Part shown: piece by piece, positions 53,736 through 61,957 of the stretch | Layout: each line of letters starts with the position of its first letter | Position numbering within the stretch: position 1 is the stretch's first letter | Origin: JAENVT01 sp963720775 | GTDB lineage: Bacteria; Actinomycetota; Acidimicrobiia; Acidimicrobiales; Ilumatobacteraceae | Assembly: GCA_963720775.1 (NCBI GenBank) | Contig: CAVRGR010000002.1 | Coordinates: forward strand, 62,001-126,000 | Reading direction: 5' to 3' | DNA length: 64,000 bases | Translations under genes and position numbers: made by a program | The notes under the pieces: generated by a model | Told to the model about the DNA's origin: nothing | What the model saw: the letters and a program-made list of their open reading frames with translations, nothing else | Database searches by the model: none

Positions 53736-54556
53736 GCGCAGTTCTGTCGGCGCGCGGCATCACGGTCTCCTTCGGCGGGGTGCACGCCGTCGTCGACGTG
53801 GATCTCGACGTCGAGCCCGGCCAGCTCGTCGGCCTGATCGGCCCGAACGGGGCCGGCAAGACCACGTTCATCGACGCCGTCACCGGATTCGTACGTCACC
53901 ACGGCACGGTCGAACTGGCCGGCGACGACGTCAGCGACCTGCCACCGCATGCCCGAGCCCGCCGCGGTCTGGCCAGGACGTGGCAGTCGATCGAGCTGTT
54001 CGACGACTTGTCGGTGCGCGAGAACCTCACCGTCGCGGCCCATCATCCGTCGCTGCTGACGACGGTGAAGGAACTGCTTGCTCGGCCGTTGGCTCATTCT
54101 CGCGCCGTCGACGAGGCGCTCGATCTGTTCGCGCTCGGCCCCCTGGCCGAGGCAACCCCAACCGAGCTCACACAGGGACAACGCAAGCTGGTCGCCGTCG
54201 CCCGAGCGCTGGCTGCCCGCCCCAAGCTCCTGTGCCTCGACGAACCGGCGGCCGGCCTCGACGCTCACGAGTCAGTCGAGTTCGGCCATCACCTGCGCGA
54301 GATCGTCGATCGCGGCACGCCGATCCTGCTCGTCGACCACGACATGGGTCTTGTGCTCGGAATCAGCGACCGCGTGGTGGTGCTCGAGTTCGGCCAGGTG
54401 ATCGCCAATGGCACGCCCAGCGCGGTGCGCGAGGACCCGAGCGTCGTCACGGCCTACTTGGGCTCGGCCGCGACCGAACTGGTTGCCGCGGCGGCCGCGG
54501 AATCACCGACGCCCGCCGGCGTTGACGACGTGAGAGAGCCGAATGATGGGCGCTGA
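53732..54556 (+). CDS. Branched-chain-type ABC transporter ATPase (LivG-like)
   Basis: A 274-aa ATPase. Walker A is GLIGPNGAGKTTFID, Walker B is LLCLDEPAAGLD, and the H-loop is LLVDHDMGLVLG. The signature motif reads LTQGQRKLVAVARALAARP where LSGGQ or LSYGQ is normal; Gln-Gly-Gln keeps the glycine core. An Ala-rich tail follows. It overlaps both neighbours, giving tight coupling in the Liv operon. Confidence 0.9.
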   Translation: MSAVLSARGITVSFGGVHAVVDVDLDVEPGQLVGLIGPNGAGKTTFIDAVTGFVRHHGTVELAGDDVSDLPPHARARRGLARTWQSIELFDDLSVRENLTVAAHHPSLLTTVKELLARPLAHSRAVDEALDLFALGPLAEATPTELTQGQRKLVAVARALAARPKLLCLDEPAAGLDAHESVEFGHHLREIVDRGTPILLVDHDMGLVLGISDRVVVLEFGQVIANGTPSAVREDPSVVTAYLGSAATELVAAAAAESPTPAGVDDVREPNDGR

Positions 54557-55277
54557 CCCGGTCCTCCAGCTCGACGGGCTCTCGGCGGGGTACGACGCTG
54601 CGGCCGTCGTGCGCGAGCTGGACCTACACGTCGGTGCGGGAGAGGTGGTCGCCCTGCTCGGCCCCAACGGTGCCGGCAAGACGACGACCCTGCGAGCGAT
54701 CTCGGGCCTGGTGCGCCCGTTGGCGGGTGTGATCCGCGTCGATGGGAACGACATCGGTCGACAATCGCCGACCGCCCGGGCTCGTCTCGGCATCGCCCAC
54801 GTGCCGGAGGGTCGGGGAGTGTTCTTCGGCCTCACCGTCGCCGAGCACTTCCGTCTCGGATATCGCGGCGAGCACATCGACGCCGACGTCGCCTACAACT
54901 ACTTCCCTACGCTCGCGGTGATTTCCGAGCGCCGCGCCGGCCTGCTATCGGGTGGCGAGCAACAGATGCTCACGGTCGGCCGGGCGTTGGCCCGCCGGCC
55001 GCGCCTCCTGCTGCTCGATGAGATGTCGCTGGGGCTGGCACCAGTCATCGTCCAGCGACTCCTACCTATCGTCGCCACGTACGCCAAGGAAAGCGGGTGC
55101 GCCGTGCTTCTTGTGGAACAGCACATCCAAATCGCGCTCGCGGTTGCCGACCGCGGCTACGTGCTGTCTCACGGCGAGCTCGTCATCCATGAAGCGGCCG
55201 AGACGCTGCGCGCCGACCACCGGTTGATCCTGTCCGGCTACCTCGGCGAGCGGGAGCCGACTGCTGCTAGCGACTGA
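54543..55277 (+). CDS. Branched-chain-type ABC transporter ATPase (LivF-like)
   Basis: A 244-aa ATPase. Walker A is LLGPNGAGKTTTLRAISG, the signature LLSGGEQQMLTVGRALARRP, and Walker B LLLLDEMSLGLAP, with Met where Pro is usual. The LivF-type block GIAHVPEGRGVFFGLTVAEH is clear. It starts within the end of the LivG-like gene (ATG 54543 or 54546). It is the last gene of the transporter operon. Confidence 0.91.
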   Translation: MMGADPVLQLDGLSAGYDAAAVVRELDLHVGAGEVVALLGPNGAGKTTTLRAISGLVRPLAGVIRVDGNDIGRQSPTARARLGIAHVPEGRGVFFGLTVAEHFRLGYRGEHIDADVAYNYFPTLAVISERRAGLLSGGEQQMLTVGRALARRPRLLLLDEMSLGLAPVIVQRLLPIVATYAKESGCAVLLVEQHIQIALAVADRGYVLSHGELVIHEAAETLRADHRLILSGYLGEREPTAASD

Positions 55278-55298
55278 GGTCGACGCGCAGGCTCCGTC

Positions 55299-56018
55299 AT
55301 GATCGCCGATACCGCCAAGGACCTCCGGGCAATCGCCCTCGCTGCCACCGACGCGTCGGGCTACTTCGCCGCTCTCTACTCCCGCGTCACCGCGCGAATC
55401 GGTGCGTCGATCGCGGCCGGCACGTTCGCCGACGGACCCAAGCTCGACCGATTCGCTACCCAGTTCGCGTCGCTCTACGTCGACGCTTCTCGCGATGCGT
55501 CGAGCCGTGCGGGATGCTGGCAGGCGTCGTGGAACGTGGCTGCCGACCCTCGGATGCTGATCGTGCAGCACCTGCTGCTCGGCATCAACGCGCACGTGAA
55601 CTACGACCTGCCGCGCGCCGTCGTGGCGGCCGCCGACGAGCGCGGCGATCTCAACTCGATCCGGCCCGACTTCGACATGGTCAACACCGTCTTGGCCGCC
55701 ACGTACGTCGACGTCGTCAAGGATCTCGGTCGAGTGTCGCGGTGGGCGAACGCCGCCGCCAGGCTCGGCGGTGGCGACGCTTTCAACTTCTCGCTCCGTA
55801 CAGCACGCGCTCAGGCCTGGCAGGCGGCCACGAGGATGTACCCGCTGTCCAAAAGTGGCCGCGATGACTACGATGTCGAACTCGATCACGCCGTGTCGGT
55901 GCTCGCCTACTTGATCACCAAGCCGTCGCCGCCGCTACGGCCGTTGCTGTGTTTGGCGCGTCGGCTGGAAGAGCGCGATCCCACCAAAGTTGTCACGGCA
56001 TTGCTCGGAGAGCGCTGA
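55299..56018 (+). CDS. DUF5995 family protein
   Basis: A 239-aa soluble helical protein. The family block MLIVQHLLLGINAHVNYDLP (near residue 87) is clear, along with WQASWNVAADPR. DUF5995 has no known function. A relative of its first 46 codons lies in the island at 38502. It follows the LivF-like gene by 21 bases and may be cotranscribed. The start is ATG 55299; the identical first residues in the island fragment support it. Confidence 0.85.
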   Translation: MIADTAKDLRAIALAATDASGYFAALYSRVTARIGASIAAGTFADGPKLDRFATQFASLYVDASRDASSRAGCWQASWNVAADPRMLIVQHLLLGINAHVNYDLPRAVVAAADERGDLNSIRPDFDMVNTVLAATYVDVVKDLGRVSRWANAAARLGGGDAFNFSLRTARAQAWQAATRMYPLSKSGRDDYDVELDHAVSVLAYLITKPSPPLRPLLCLARRLEERDPTKVVTALLGER

Positions 56019-56022
56019 CGGG

Positions 56023-56460
56023 CTACTGGTGGCTGACCGGAATCTTGGTCGGCTCTGCCTTCTCTTGCGGTGGAGTCGGCACGGTAACCGTCAAGATGCC
56101 GTCCTTGTACGACGCCTTGACGTCTTTCACCGACGTTCCCTTCGGCACGGCGAGTGCACGCATGAACGAGCCATAGCGGAACTCGCTGAACCGGGCACCC
56201 TCACGCTCGCCCTTCTCTTCCTCGTGGCGCTCGGCCCTGATCGTCAACATGTCGTCGACGATCGATACATCGACATCCTTGTCGGGGTCGATGCCCGGCA
56301 TCTCGGCGCGGATCTCCATCTTGCCGTCTTCGACCTTCTGCTCGACCTTGATCAGCTCGGCGAAGCGCGGCCCCTCGTTGAATCGGGCGATCTCCGGCAG
56401 TTCGAGCCATTCGGCGAGGCGGCCGAACAGGTCGGGCCGGCGCACAATCGTGGTGCTCAT
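56023..56460 (-). CDS. Hsp20/alpha-crystallin small heat-shock protein
   Basis: A 145-aa small chaperone. The alpha-crystallin domain (residues about 45-140) has KMEIRAEMPGIDPDKDVDVS, LTIRAERHEEEKGEREGARF and the final strand YKDGILTVTVP. Such proteins hold unfolding proteins as large oligomers. It ends 4 bases from the DUF5995 gene (convergent). A purine-rich AAGGAG run precedes the start. Confidence 0.93.
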   Translation of the reverse strand: MSTTIVRRPDLFGRLAEWLELPEIARFNEGPRFAELIKVEQKVEDGKMEIRAEMPGIDPDKDVDVSIVDDMLTIRAERHEEEKGEREGARFSEFRYGSFMRALAVPKGTSVKDVKASYKDGILTVTVPTPPQEKAEPTKIPVSHQ

Positions 56461-56500
56461 CTTCTACTCCTTGGTTTGGTGTGGTGTGGTCCTCCAGATC

Positions 56501-57388
56501 TCAGACTGCGGCGCGCCGAATCAGGGCGACCGGGCCGGTCGCGTGCTCCGCCAGCGTCCGGCTGACCGAACCGAGCAACCGCGAACGGAACCCGCCTCGG
56601 CCTCGGGAGCCGACGACGACCAGATCGGCATCGTGCCCTACGTCCAGCAATGCAGCGACCGCCCACTCCTCGCAGAGTTTGGAATGGACGACGACTGGCC
56701 CCCCGGCCGATCGCTGACCCAGCGACTCGACGCTGTCTTGCAACTCCTTCGCAGCGTCGAACTCCATCGGCTCGAGCACTTCGCGTGACGACGATCGCGT
56801 CAGGGAGTATGGGTATTTCCAAGCGTGCACGACGGTGAGCTCGGCGCCACTGAGCAGCGCTTCGCCGTAGGCCCAGTCGAGGGCGGCGACTGACTCGGGA
56901 GACCCATCGACGCCGACGACGATCTTGTTCATGGCGGTACCGAACTCCGACGGCGATGCTGCCGGGACGACGACGACCGGCACGTGGGCGCGATGAGCAA
57001 CTCCGGTCGCGACCGATCCCAGCAGACCAGCGATGAGTCCGGAGTGCCCTGTCGCTCCAACCACGATCTCGTCGTCGTTGCCCGCCGATTCCGTGATGCC
57101 GGACACAGGGGGTGATTGCGGTGTGGCCCCATCGACGACGACATCAGGGTCGATTTCACCCGCAACTTCGATCGCCCGGCCGACGACGGCTGCCGCCGCG
57201 CCTTCCAGTAGCTCCATGTCGATCGAGATCGGATAGCTGGCTCCGTTTGGACCACCGTAAGCCGGGACCTCGTAGCACGAGATCACCCTGACTTCGGCAT
57301 CGCGGCGGCGAGCCTCGTGCACCGCCCATCGCAACGCTACGAACGACGGCGTCGATCCGTCGACACCGACAACGATCTTCATGGCCAT
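56501..57388 (-). CDS. Tandem universal stress protein (UspA)
   Basis: A 295-aa protein with two UspA domains: MKIVVGVDGSTPSFVALRWA with VVGATGHSGLIAGLLGSVA (residues 1-150) and NKIVVGVDGSPESVAALDWA with VVVGSRGRGGFRSRLLGSVS (155-295). Both have the G-2x-G-9x-G(S/T) ATP-binding signature. I start at ATG 57388; 57406 is the alternative. It lies beside Hsp20 and PPK2, a stress-related neighbourhood. Confidence 0.91.
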   Translation of the reverse strand: MAMKIVVGVDGSTPSFVALRWAVHEARRRDAEVRVISCYEVPAYGGPNGASYPISIDMELLEGAAAAVVGRAIEVAGEIDPDVVVDGATPQSPPVSGITESAGNDDEIVVGATGHSGLIAGLLGSVATGVAHRAHVPVVVVPAASPSEFGTAMNKIVVGVDGSPESVAALDWAYGEALLSGAELTVVHAWKYPYSLTRSSSREVLEPMEFDAAKELQDSVESLGQRSAGGPVVVHSKLCEEWAVAALLDVGHDADLVVVGSRGRGGFRSRLLGSVSRTLAEHATGPVALIRRAAV

Positions 57389-57567
57389 GCGATGATTATC
57401 CGCCAACCGACCGTGCCGTTACATGGTCCAAAGTCCCGGTCTCGCGCGTCACCTCGACCATCGACCTTCTCGTCCACCCCTTCCGCCGGGTGGTTGCCGC
57501 GGCTGAGACCCCACGTAGTAGGCGGCATGCTCGCGATGGCCGGTCCGGCTGCATAGTCTCGTCGGCT

Positions 57568-58359
57568 ATGGGCCGCCTCGACTCGCTCGACCTCACGGAG
57601 CGCATCACCCGCAAGGAGTACGACGATCGCCTCTCCGCGGCGCAGCGGCGGTGGTTGCAGCTGCGCTTGTACGTCGGTGGACAATTCGGGTCGGGCGAGC
57701 TCGGCCCGGGGCTCCTACTGGTTTTCGAGGGGAGCGACGCCGCCGGGAAGGGCGGCGCGATCAAGCGCCTGGTCGAGCCGCTCGACCCGCGGCACTACCG
57801 GGTGTCGTCGTTCGCCAAACCGACGTTCGACGAGAAGCGCCACCCGTTCCTGTGGCGCTTCTACCCGTTCGTCCCTGGGCTCGGCGGGATGTCTGTCTTC
57901 GATCGCAGTTGGTACGGCCGTGTGCTCGTCGAGCGCATCGAAGGCTTCGCGACCTACGAGCAGTGGAGCCGTGCGTACGAAGAGATCGTCCAGTTCGAGC
58001 GGGCCAACGCACTGGAGGGTGTGATCATCGTGAAGTGCTGGTTGCAGATCAGTGCGGACGAACAGCTGAAGCGTTTCGAAGATCGGCAGAACGATCCGCT
58101 GCGGCGTTGGAAGATCACCGACGAGGATTGGCGCAACCGCACCAAGGCAAGCGAGTACCAGCTGGCCGCCGAGGAGATGTTCGAGCGCACCGACCATGAA
58201 CTCGCTCCGTGGGACATCATCTCCGGCGAGAACAAACGCCTCGCTCGGGTGCAGGTTGTGGAGACCGCGATCCGACGAGTCGAGCAGGGCATCGCCCGCT
58301 GGGGCATGGCCGTCCCGGCTGCAGCGGCATTAGTCTCGCCTCGTGATGCTCAGCGCTGA
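57568..58359 (+). CDS. Polyphosphate kinase 2 family protein
   Basis: A 263-aa PPK2-type kinase. Walker A is VFEGSDAAGKGGAIKRLVEP (near residue 52), Walker B/lid is MSVFDRSWYGRVLVERIEGF, and RWKITDEDWRNRTKASEYQL closes the core. It moves phosphate between polyphosphate and nucleotides; whether it uses mono- or diphosphates cannot be told. The start is ATG 57568. The stop overlaps the next gene by 14 bases. Confidence 0.9.
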   Translation: MGRLDSLDLTERITRKEYDDRLSAAQRRWLQLRLYVGGQFGSGELGPGLLLVFEGSDAAGKGGAIKRLVEPLDPRHYRVSSFAKPTFDEKRHPFLWRFYPFVPGLGGMSVFDRSWYGRVLVERIEGFATYEQWSRAYEEIVQFERANALEGVIIVKCWLQISADEQLKRFEDRQNDPLRRWKITDEDWRNRTKASEYQLAAEEMFERTDHELAPWDIISGENKRLARVQVVETAIRRVEQGIARWGMAVPAAAALVSPRDAQR

Positions 58360-59143
58360 ACAACTTGCTGCCTTTCACACGGCCGGCGTGATCGCCCTCC
58401 CAGGTCTGTTCTCAAAAGACGAGGTCGACGCCATCACGGACCGTCTGCCGCGATTGTTCGCCGAACGTTGCCCTGAGAACTTCCGTGAACGATCCAGCGA
58501 CGTGGTCCGCACGGCGATGGGACTGCATCTCCGCGACCCCCTCTTCGCTCGGTTGGTCCACGATCCGCGGCTTGTCACGCCCGCAAAGCAGATCCTGGGC
58601 GATGAAGACCTCTACGTGATGCAGGTCAAGGTGAACGCCAAAGAGGCCTTCACCGGTGAGCAATGGCAGTGGCACTACGATTTCGCCACCCACCACCGGG
58701 AAGACGGTGTGCCAGAGCCGCTGGCGCTCAACGTGCACATATTTCTCGACGAGGTCACCGAGTTCAACGGACCGCTGATCTTCATCCCTGAGTCGCACCG
58801 AGATGGGCCGGCACCGACTTCGCTCGACACCACCACGACGAGCTACCCGTTGTGGACAGTGCCTCCGTCGGTGGTCGGGCCTCTCGCAGCGCGCCGCGGC
58901 CTGTACTCGCCGAAGGGTCCACCCGGCACGGTGTTGATCTTCGGCGACACCATGGTGCACGGCTCGCCACCCAACATGTCACCCTGGGATCGGCGCATCT
59001 TCTCGCTGATCCTCAACCCGGTCCGCAACCGCCAGACCACGTTGACCAGGCCCGACCACCAACATCACCGCGATTTCACCCCGGTCGAGGCGCTCGAGGC
59101 ACCCTTCCTGACTGCGCACCGCGACGATCTCTCGGTCGACTGA
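58346..59143 (+). CDS. Phytanoyl-CoA dioxygenase family (EctD-like) oxygenase
   Basis: A 265-aa Fe(II)/2-oxoglutarate oxygenase. WQWHYDFATHHREDGVPEPL holds the HxD iron ligands, NGPLIFIPESHRDGP is the strand typical of ectoine hydroxylase, and GDTMVHGSPPNMSPWDRRIF gives the distal His and the 2-oxoglutarate Arg. The resemblance to EctD is local; no ectABC genes are in the window, so the substrate is open. The start is ATG 58346 (GTG 58343 also fits). Confidence 0.87.
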   Translation: MLSAEQLAAFHTAGVIALPGLFSKDEVDAITDRLPRLFAERCPENFRERSSDVVRTAMGLHLRDPLFARLVHDPRLVTPAKQILGDEDLYVMQVKVNAKEAFTGEQWQWHYDFATHHREDGVPEPLALNVHIFLDEVTEFNGPLIFIPESHRDGPAPTSLDTTTTSYPLWTVPPSVVGPLAARRGLYSPKGPPGTVLIFGDTMVHGSPPNMSPWDRRIFSLILNPVRNRQTTLTRPDHQHHRDFTPVEALEAPFLTAHRDDLSVD

Positions 59144-59240
59144 CGACCTCCGGACGTTTGGGACCTTCGGCACTGGTGATCGGCAATGCTGCCAAACCAT
59201 TCTGGAGATCACGACAGATGGCGAGGCATCACGCGTCAAC

Positions 59241-61040
59241 GTGAATGACAGGCCGAACAGAGGCGGAACTGGCGGCGGGACCGTTTCTCGACGTGCTCCC
59301 TTTGGCCAGGTGAATGGTGCGACAGCACGCGCCGCAGAAGAGATGCGCAGCCATCGGCTTGGCCCGACCGGTCGGACGGCGATCCTCTGCGTCATCGGGG
59401 TGCTGTCTGGCCTGGCGATGGCCATCACTGCCGTCGTCGGACTTCGCGCCCCGTTGTACAACTCCGCTGACTTGAGTTCGCGGGCCTTGCCTGCACAGAT
59501 CGCGCTGTGGCAAACCGCAGTTGCGACGTCGCAGGGGCAGGAGAATCTCCTCGCGGCTGTCGATGCCGAGGATTCGGCGGCGCGTGCGGTGGCGATCGCC
59601 GCGGCGCAGGAGGCGGGGGCTAGGAAGGATGCCTCATGGAGCACCTACATGAGCTTGGCATCGAACGCGCCCGGCGAACGGACGTTGCAACTGTCGTACG
59701 ACACATCGAAGACGAAGGCCGTACAACTCAGTGCAGTCCTCTTGTCGTTGGCTCCCGGCGATCCAGCTCGCGCCGCGACACTCGTTGACGAGCGTCGTGA
59801 GAGCGCAACTCAGCTGACCGTCCTGGCCAACCTTCAGTCGACCATCTACGGACCTGCGGTGACCGTCGACGCAGCGGCGATTCACGCAGGAATCAGTACG
59901 GCTCGTACGGCAGTGTTGCTGTCGTTTGCGATTCTGGCCGTGGTGTTCGGCATTGCCGGGGTGATGCTGCTGGTCGGAGCCCGGCGCGACCAGCGGCAGT
60001 TTGCCGCCGAGACCGCTGCTCTGCGATTCGCCGGCCACACAGCAGACTTCGAAGGCTCGCTGCAGCGCGGACTGGAGATGGCCGCGACCGAAGATCTCGC
60101 TGTCGACGTGGTCGGGCAAGCCCTGTCGCTGGTCGCCCCCGATGTGCCGGTGGAACTGCTTCTTGCCGACTCGAGTCGGGCGCACTTCCGTCAGGTTCTG
60201 TCCACCGACGCCGAAGCAGATGAGGCGTGTGGGGTGGGCTCTCCTCGCGATTGCCCCGCTGCGCGCACCGGCCAGGTGCAGTTCTTCGCGGACAGTACTG
60301 ACCTCGATACCTGTCGGTTCTTGCGTGACGGGGATGCTCCGGTGTGGGCGATCTGCGTTCCGGTGAGCATCGCCGGTCGCGCCACAGGCGTGGTCCGCGC
60401 GCAGCGGTCATTGGATCGTGAGCCGCCGCCGAACGTTGCCGCGGGACTGGAGCTGGTGGCAAGGAAGGCGGGCGATCGGATCGGCGCGATACGCGTCCTT
60501 GCCCGCACCGAGGCGCAAGCGCAAATCGATCCCCTCACCGGACTTCCCAATCGTCGCACCCTGGAGACTCAACTCCACGAGTTCCGCGTGCTCGAAGGAC
60601 CGTACGTGGTCGCCTTCGCCGATCTCGACCACTTCAAGTTGATCAACGACGTCCACGGCCACGCCATGGGGGATCGCGCCCTGCGGCTTTTCGCTCGGGT
60701 GCTCCGCGACAGCATCCGCCCCCGCGACCTTCTTGCTCGCTACGGCGGCGAAGAATTCGTGGCTGTCCTGCCAGATTGCTCGCTCGCGGACGCTTCCGTC
60801 GTCGCCAATCGCATCCGATCCGAACTGTCGAACCGGCTCGCACAGGCCACGGTTCCCTCATTCACAGTCACGATCGGCCTTGCCGCCGCCGTCGTCGGTG
60901 ACGAACTACTCGACGTGATCGCCAAGGCCGACGCCGCCATGCTGCGTGGCAAGTCTCTCGGTCGCGACTGTGTTCTGGTCGCCGAGCGGGTGGTGGCCGG
61001 CATCGGCCCGGGCGCACTCGTCAATGCCGACGATGCGTGA
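59241..61040 (+). CDS. Membrane GGDEF diguanylate cyclase
   Basis: A 599-aa protein. Two transmembrane helices (AILCVIGVLSGLAMAITAVV near residue 47, and SFAILAVVFGIAGVMLLVG near 228) enclose an extracytoplasmic helical sensor region. A GAF-like region follows (about 265-415). The GGDEF domain (about 430-585) has the active RYGGEEF motif and DPLTGLPNRRTL, so it should make c-di-GMP. The start is GTG 59241. It overlaps the next signalling gene. Confidence 0.9.
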   Translation: MNDRPNRGGTGGGTVSRRAPFGQVNGATARAAEEMRSHRLGPTGRTAILCVIGVLSGLAMAITAVVGLRAPLYNSADLSSRALPAQIALWQTAVATSQGQENLLAAVDAEDSAARAVAIAAAQEAGARKDASWSTYMSLASNAPGERTLQLSYDTSKTKAVQLSAVLLSLAPGDPARAATLVDERRESATQLTVLANLQSTIYGPAVTVDAAAIHAGISTARTAVLLSFAILAVVFGIAGVMLLVGARRDQRQFAAETAALRFAGHTADFEGSLQRGLEMAATEDLAVDVVGQALSLVAPDVPVELLLADSSRAHFRQVLSTDAEADEACGVGSPRDCPAARTGQVQFFADSTDLDTCRFLRDGDAPVWAICVPVSIAGRATGVVRAQRSLDREPPPNVAAGLELVARKAGDRIGAIRVLARTEAQAQIDPLTGLPNRRTLETQLHEFRVLEGPYVVAFADLDHFKLINDVHGHAMGDRALRLFARVLRDSIRPRDLLARYGGEEFVAVLPDCSLADASVVANRIRSELSNRLAQATVPSFTVTIGLAAAVVGDELLDVIAKADAAMLRGKSLGRDCVLVAERVVAGIGPGALVNADDA

Positions 61041-61935
61041 GGCACGGGCATTGCTGGAAGCGTTGCTCTCCAACGCTCCTGTCGGAATCGGATTCGTGGA
61101 TCGGGACTTCCGAATCGTACGTCTCAACGAGAGATTGGCTGCGCTGCACGGATCGGCCGCAGAAGCTCAGCTGGGCCGTACCGTCGCCGAAGTTGTTCCC
61201 GATATCTGGCCTCAACTCGAGCCGCTGTACCGCCAGGCCCTCGAGAGTGGTGAGGCGGTCGTGGACCACGAGGTCAGCGGCCTGACGGCTGCTGACCCGC
61301 TATTGGCCCATCATTGGATGACGACCTACTACCCGGTATCGATCGACGATGAGATCATCGGGGTCGGAGTCATCGTGGTTGATGTCACGGAACGAAAGCA
61401 GGCTCAACGGGCGCTCCGTCTGCAGTCGGACCTTCTCAGTGCCAGCGGACAAGCCATCATCGCCACCGACGCGACGCTGCGCCGCTTGGAGACCAGCTTG
61501 CACCAGCTGTCCGAGGCGCAACGCGTCGCTCGGTTCGGGAGTGTTGAAGCCAACCTCGTGACAGGCGAGATCCACCGGTCCGACGAATACGACCGGATAC
61601 TCGGCCTCGACCCTGGTGACCAGCAGAGCAGCGATCAGATCATCGCGATGATTCATCCTGACGACCGGCCGGCGGCGGCCCTGGCGTGGGCGGGTGCCGT
61701 TGAACGAGGTGTTCCTTTCGACATCGCCTGTCGCCTCGTGCGCCCGGACTCCGAGCAACGCTGGATCCGTTTCCGGGTAGTTCCTGAGCGGGACGACGAC
61801 GGCACCGTTGTCAAGGTGATCGGCACGCTGCTCGACGAGACCGAGCGGATCGAAGCCGATCGGGTTCGCCACTCGGCAAGAGGCGCGCTTCGAGATCGGC
61901 TTCCAGCAGGCAGGGATCGGTGCGCTCATCGCTGA
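61024..61935 (+). CDS. N-terminal PAS part of a PAS-GGDEF-EAL gene (frame broken)
   Basis: Two PAS domains: LLSNAPVGIGFVDRDFRIVR (residues about 12-125) and a second one (ARFGSVEANLVTGEIHRSDE, HPDDRPAAALAWAGAVERGV, about 165-285). The true frame ends at about 61885, after which the reading is nonsense to the stop at 61935. The next frame carries EARFEIGFQQAGIGALIADL, which continues directly into the PAS-GGDEF-EAL part. The full span 61024-63547 is 2524 bases, one more than a multiple of three, so one extra base near 61870-61890 is the likely cause. The start ATG 61024 overlaps the end of the GGDEF gene. Confidence 0.75.
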   Translation: MPTMREARALLEALLSNAPVGIGFVDRDFRIVRLNERLAALHGSAAEAQLGRTVAEVVPDIWPQLEPLYRQALESGEAVVDHEVSGLTAADPLLAHHWMTTYYPVSIDDEIIGVGVIVVDVTERKQAQRALRLQSDLLSASGQAIIATDATLRRLETSLHQLSEAQRVARFGSVEANLVTGEIHRSDEYDRILGLDPGDQQSSDQIIAMIHPDDRPAAALAWAGAVERGVPFDIACRLVRPDSEQRWIRFRVVPERDDDGTVVKVIGTLLDETERIEADRVRHSARGALRDRLPAGRDRCAHR

Positions 61936-61957
61936 TCTGGCGGGAGTTCCGATTCGT

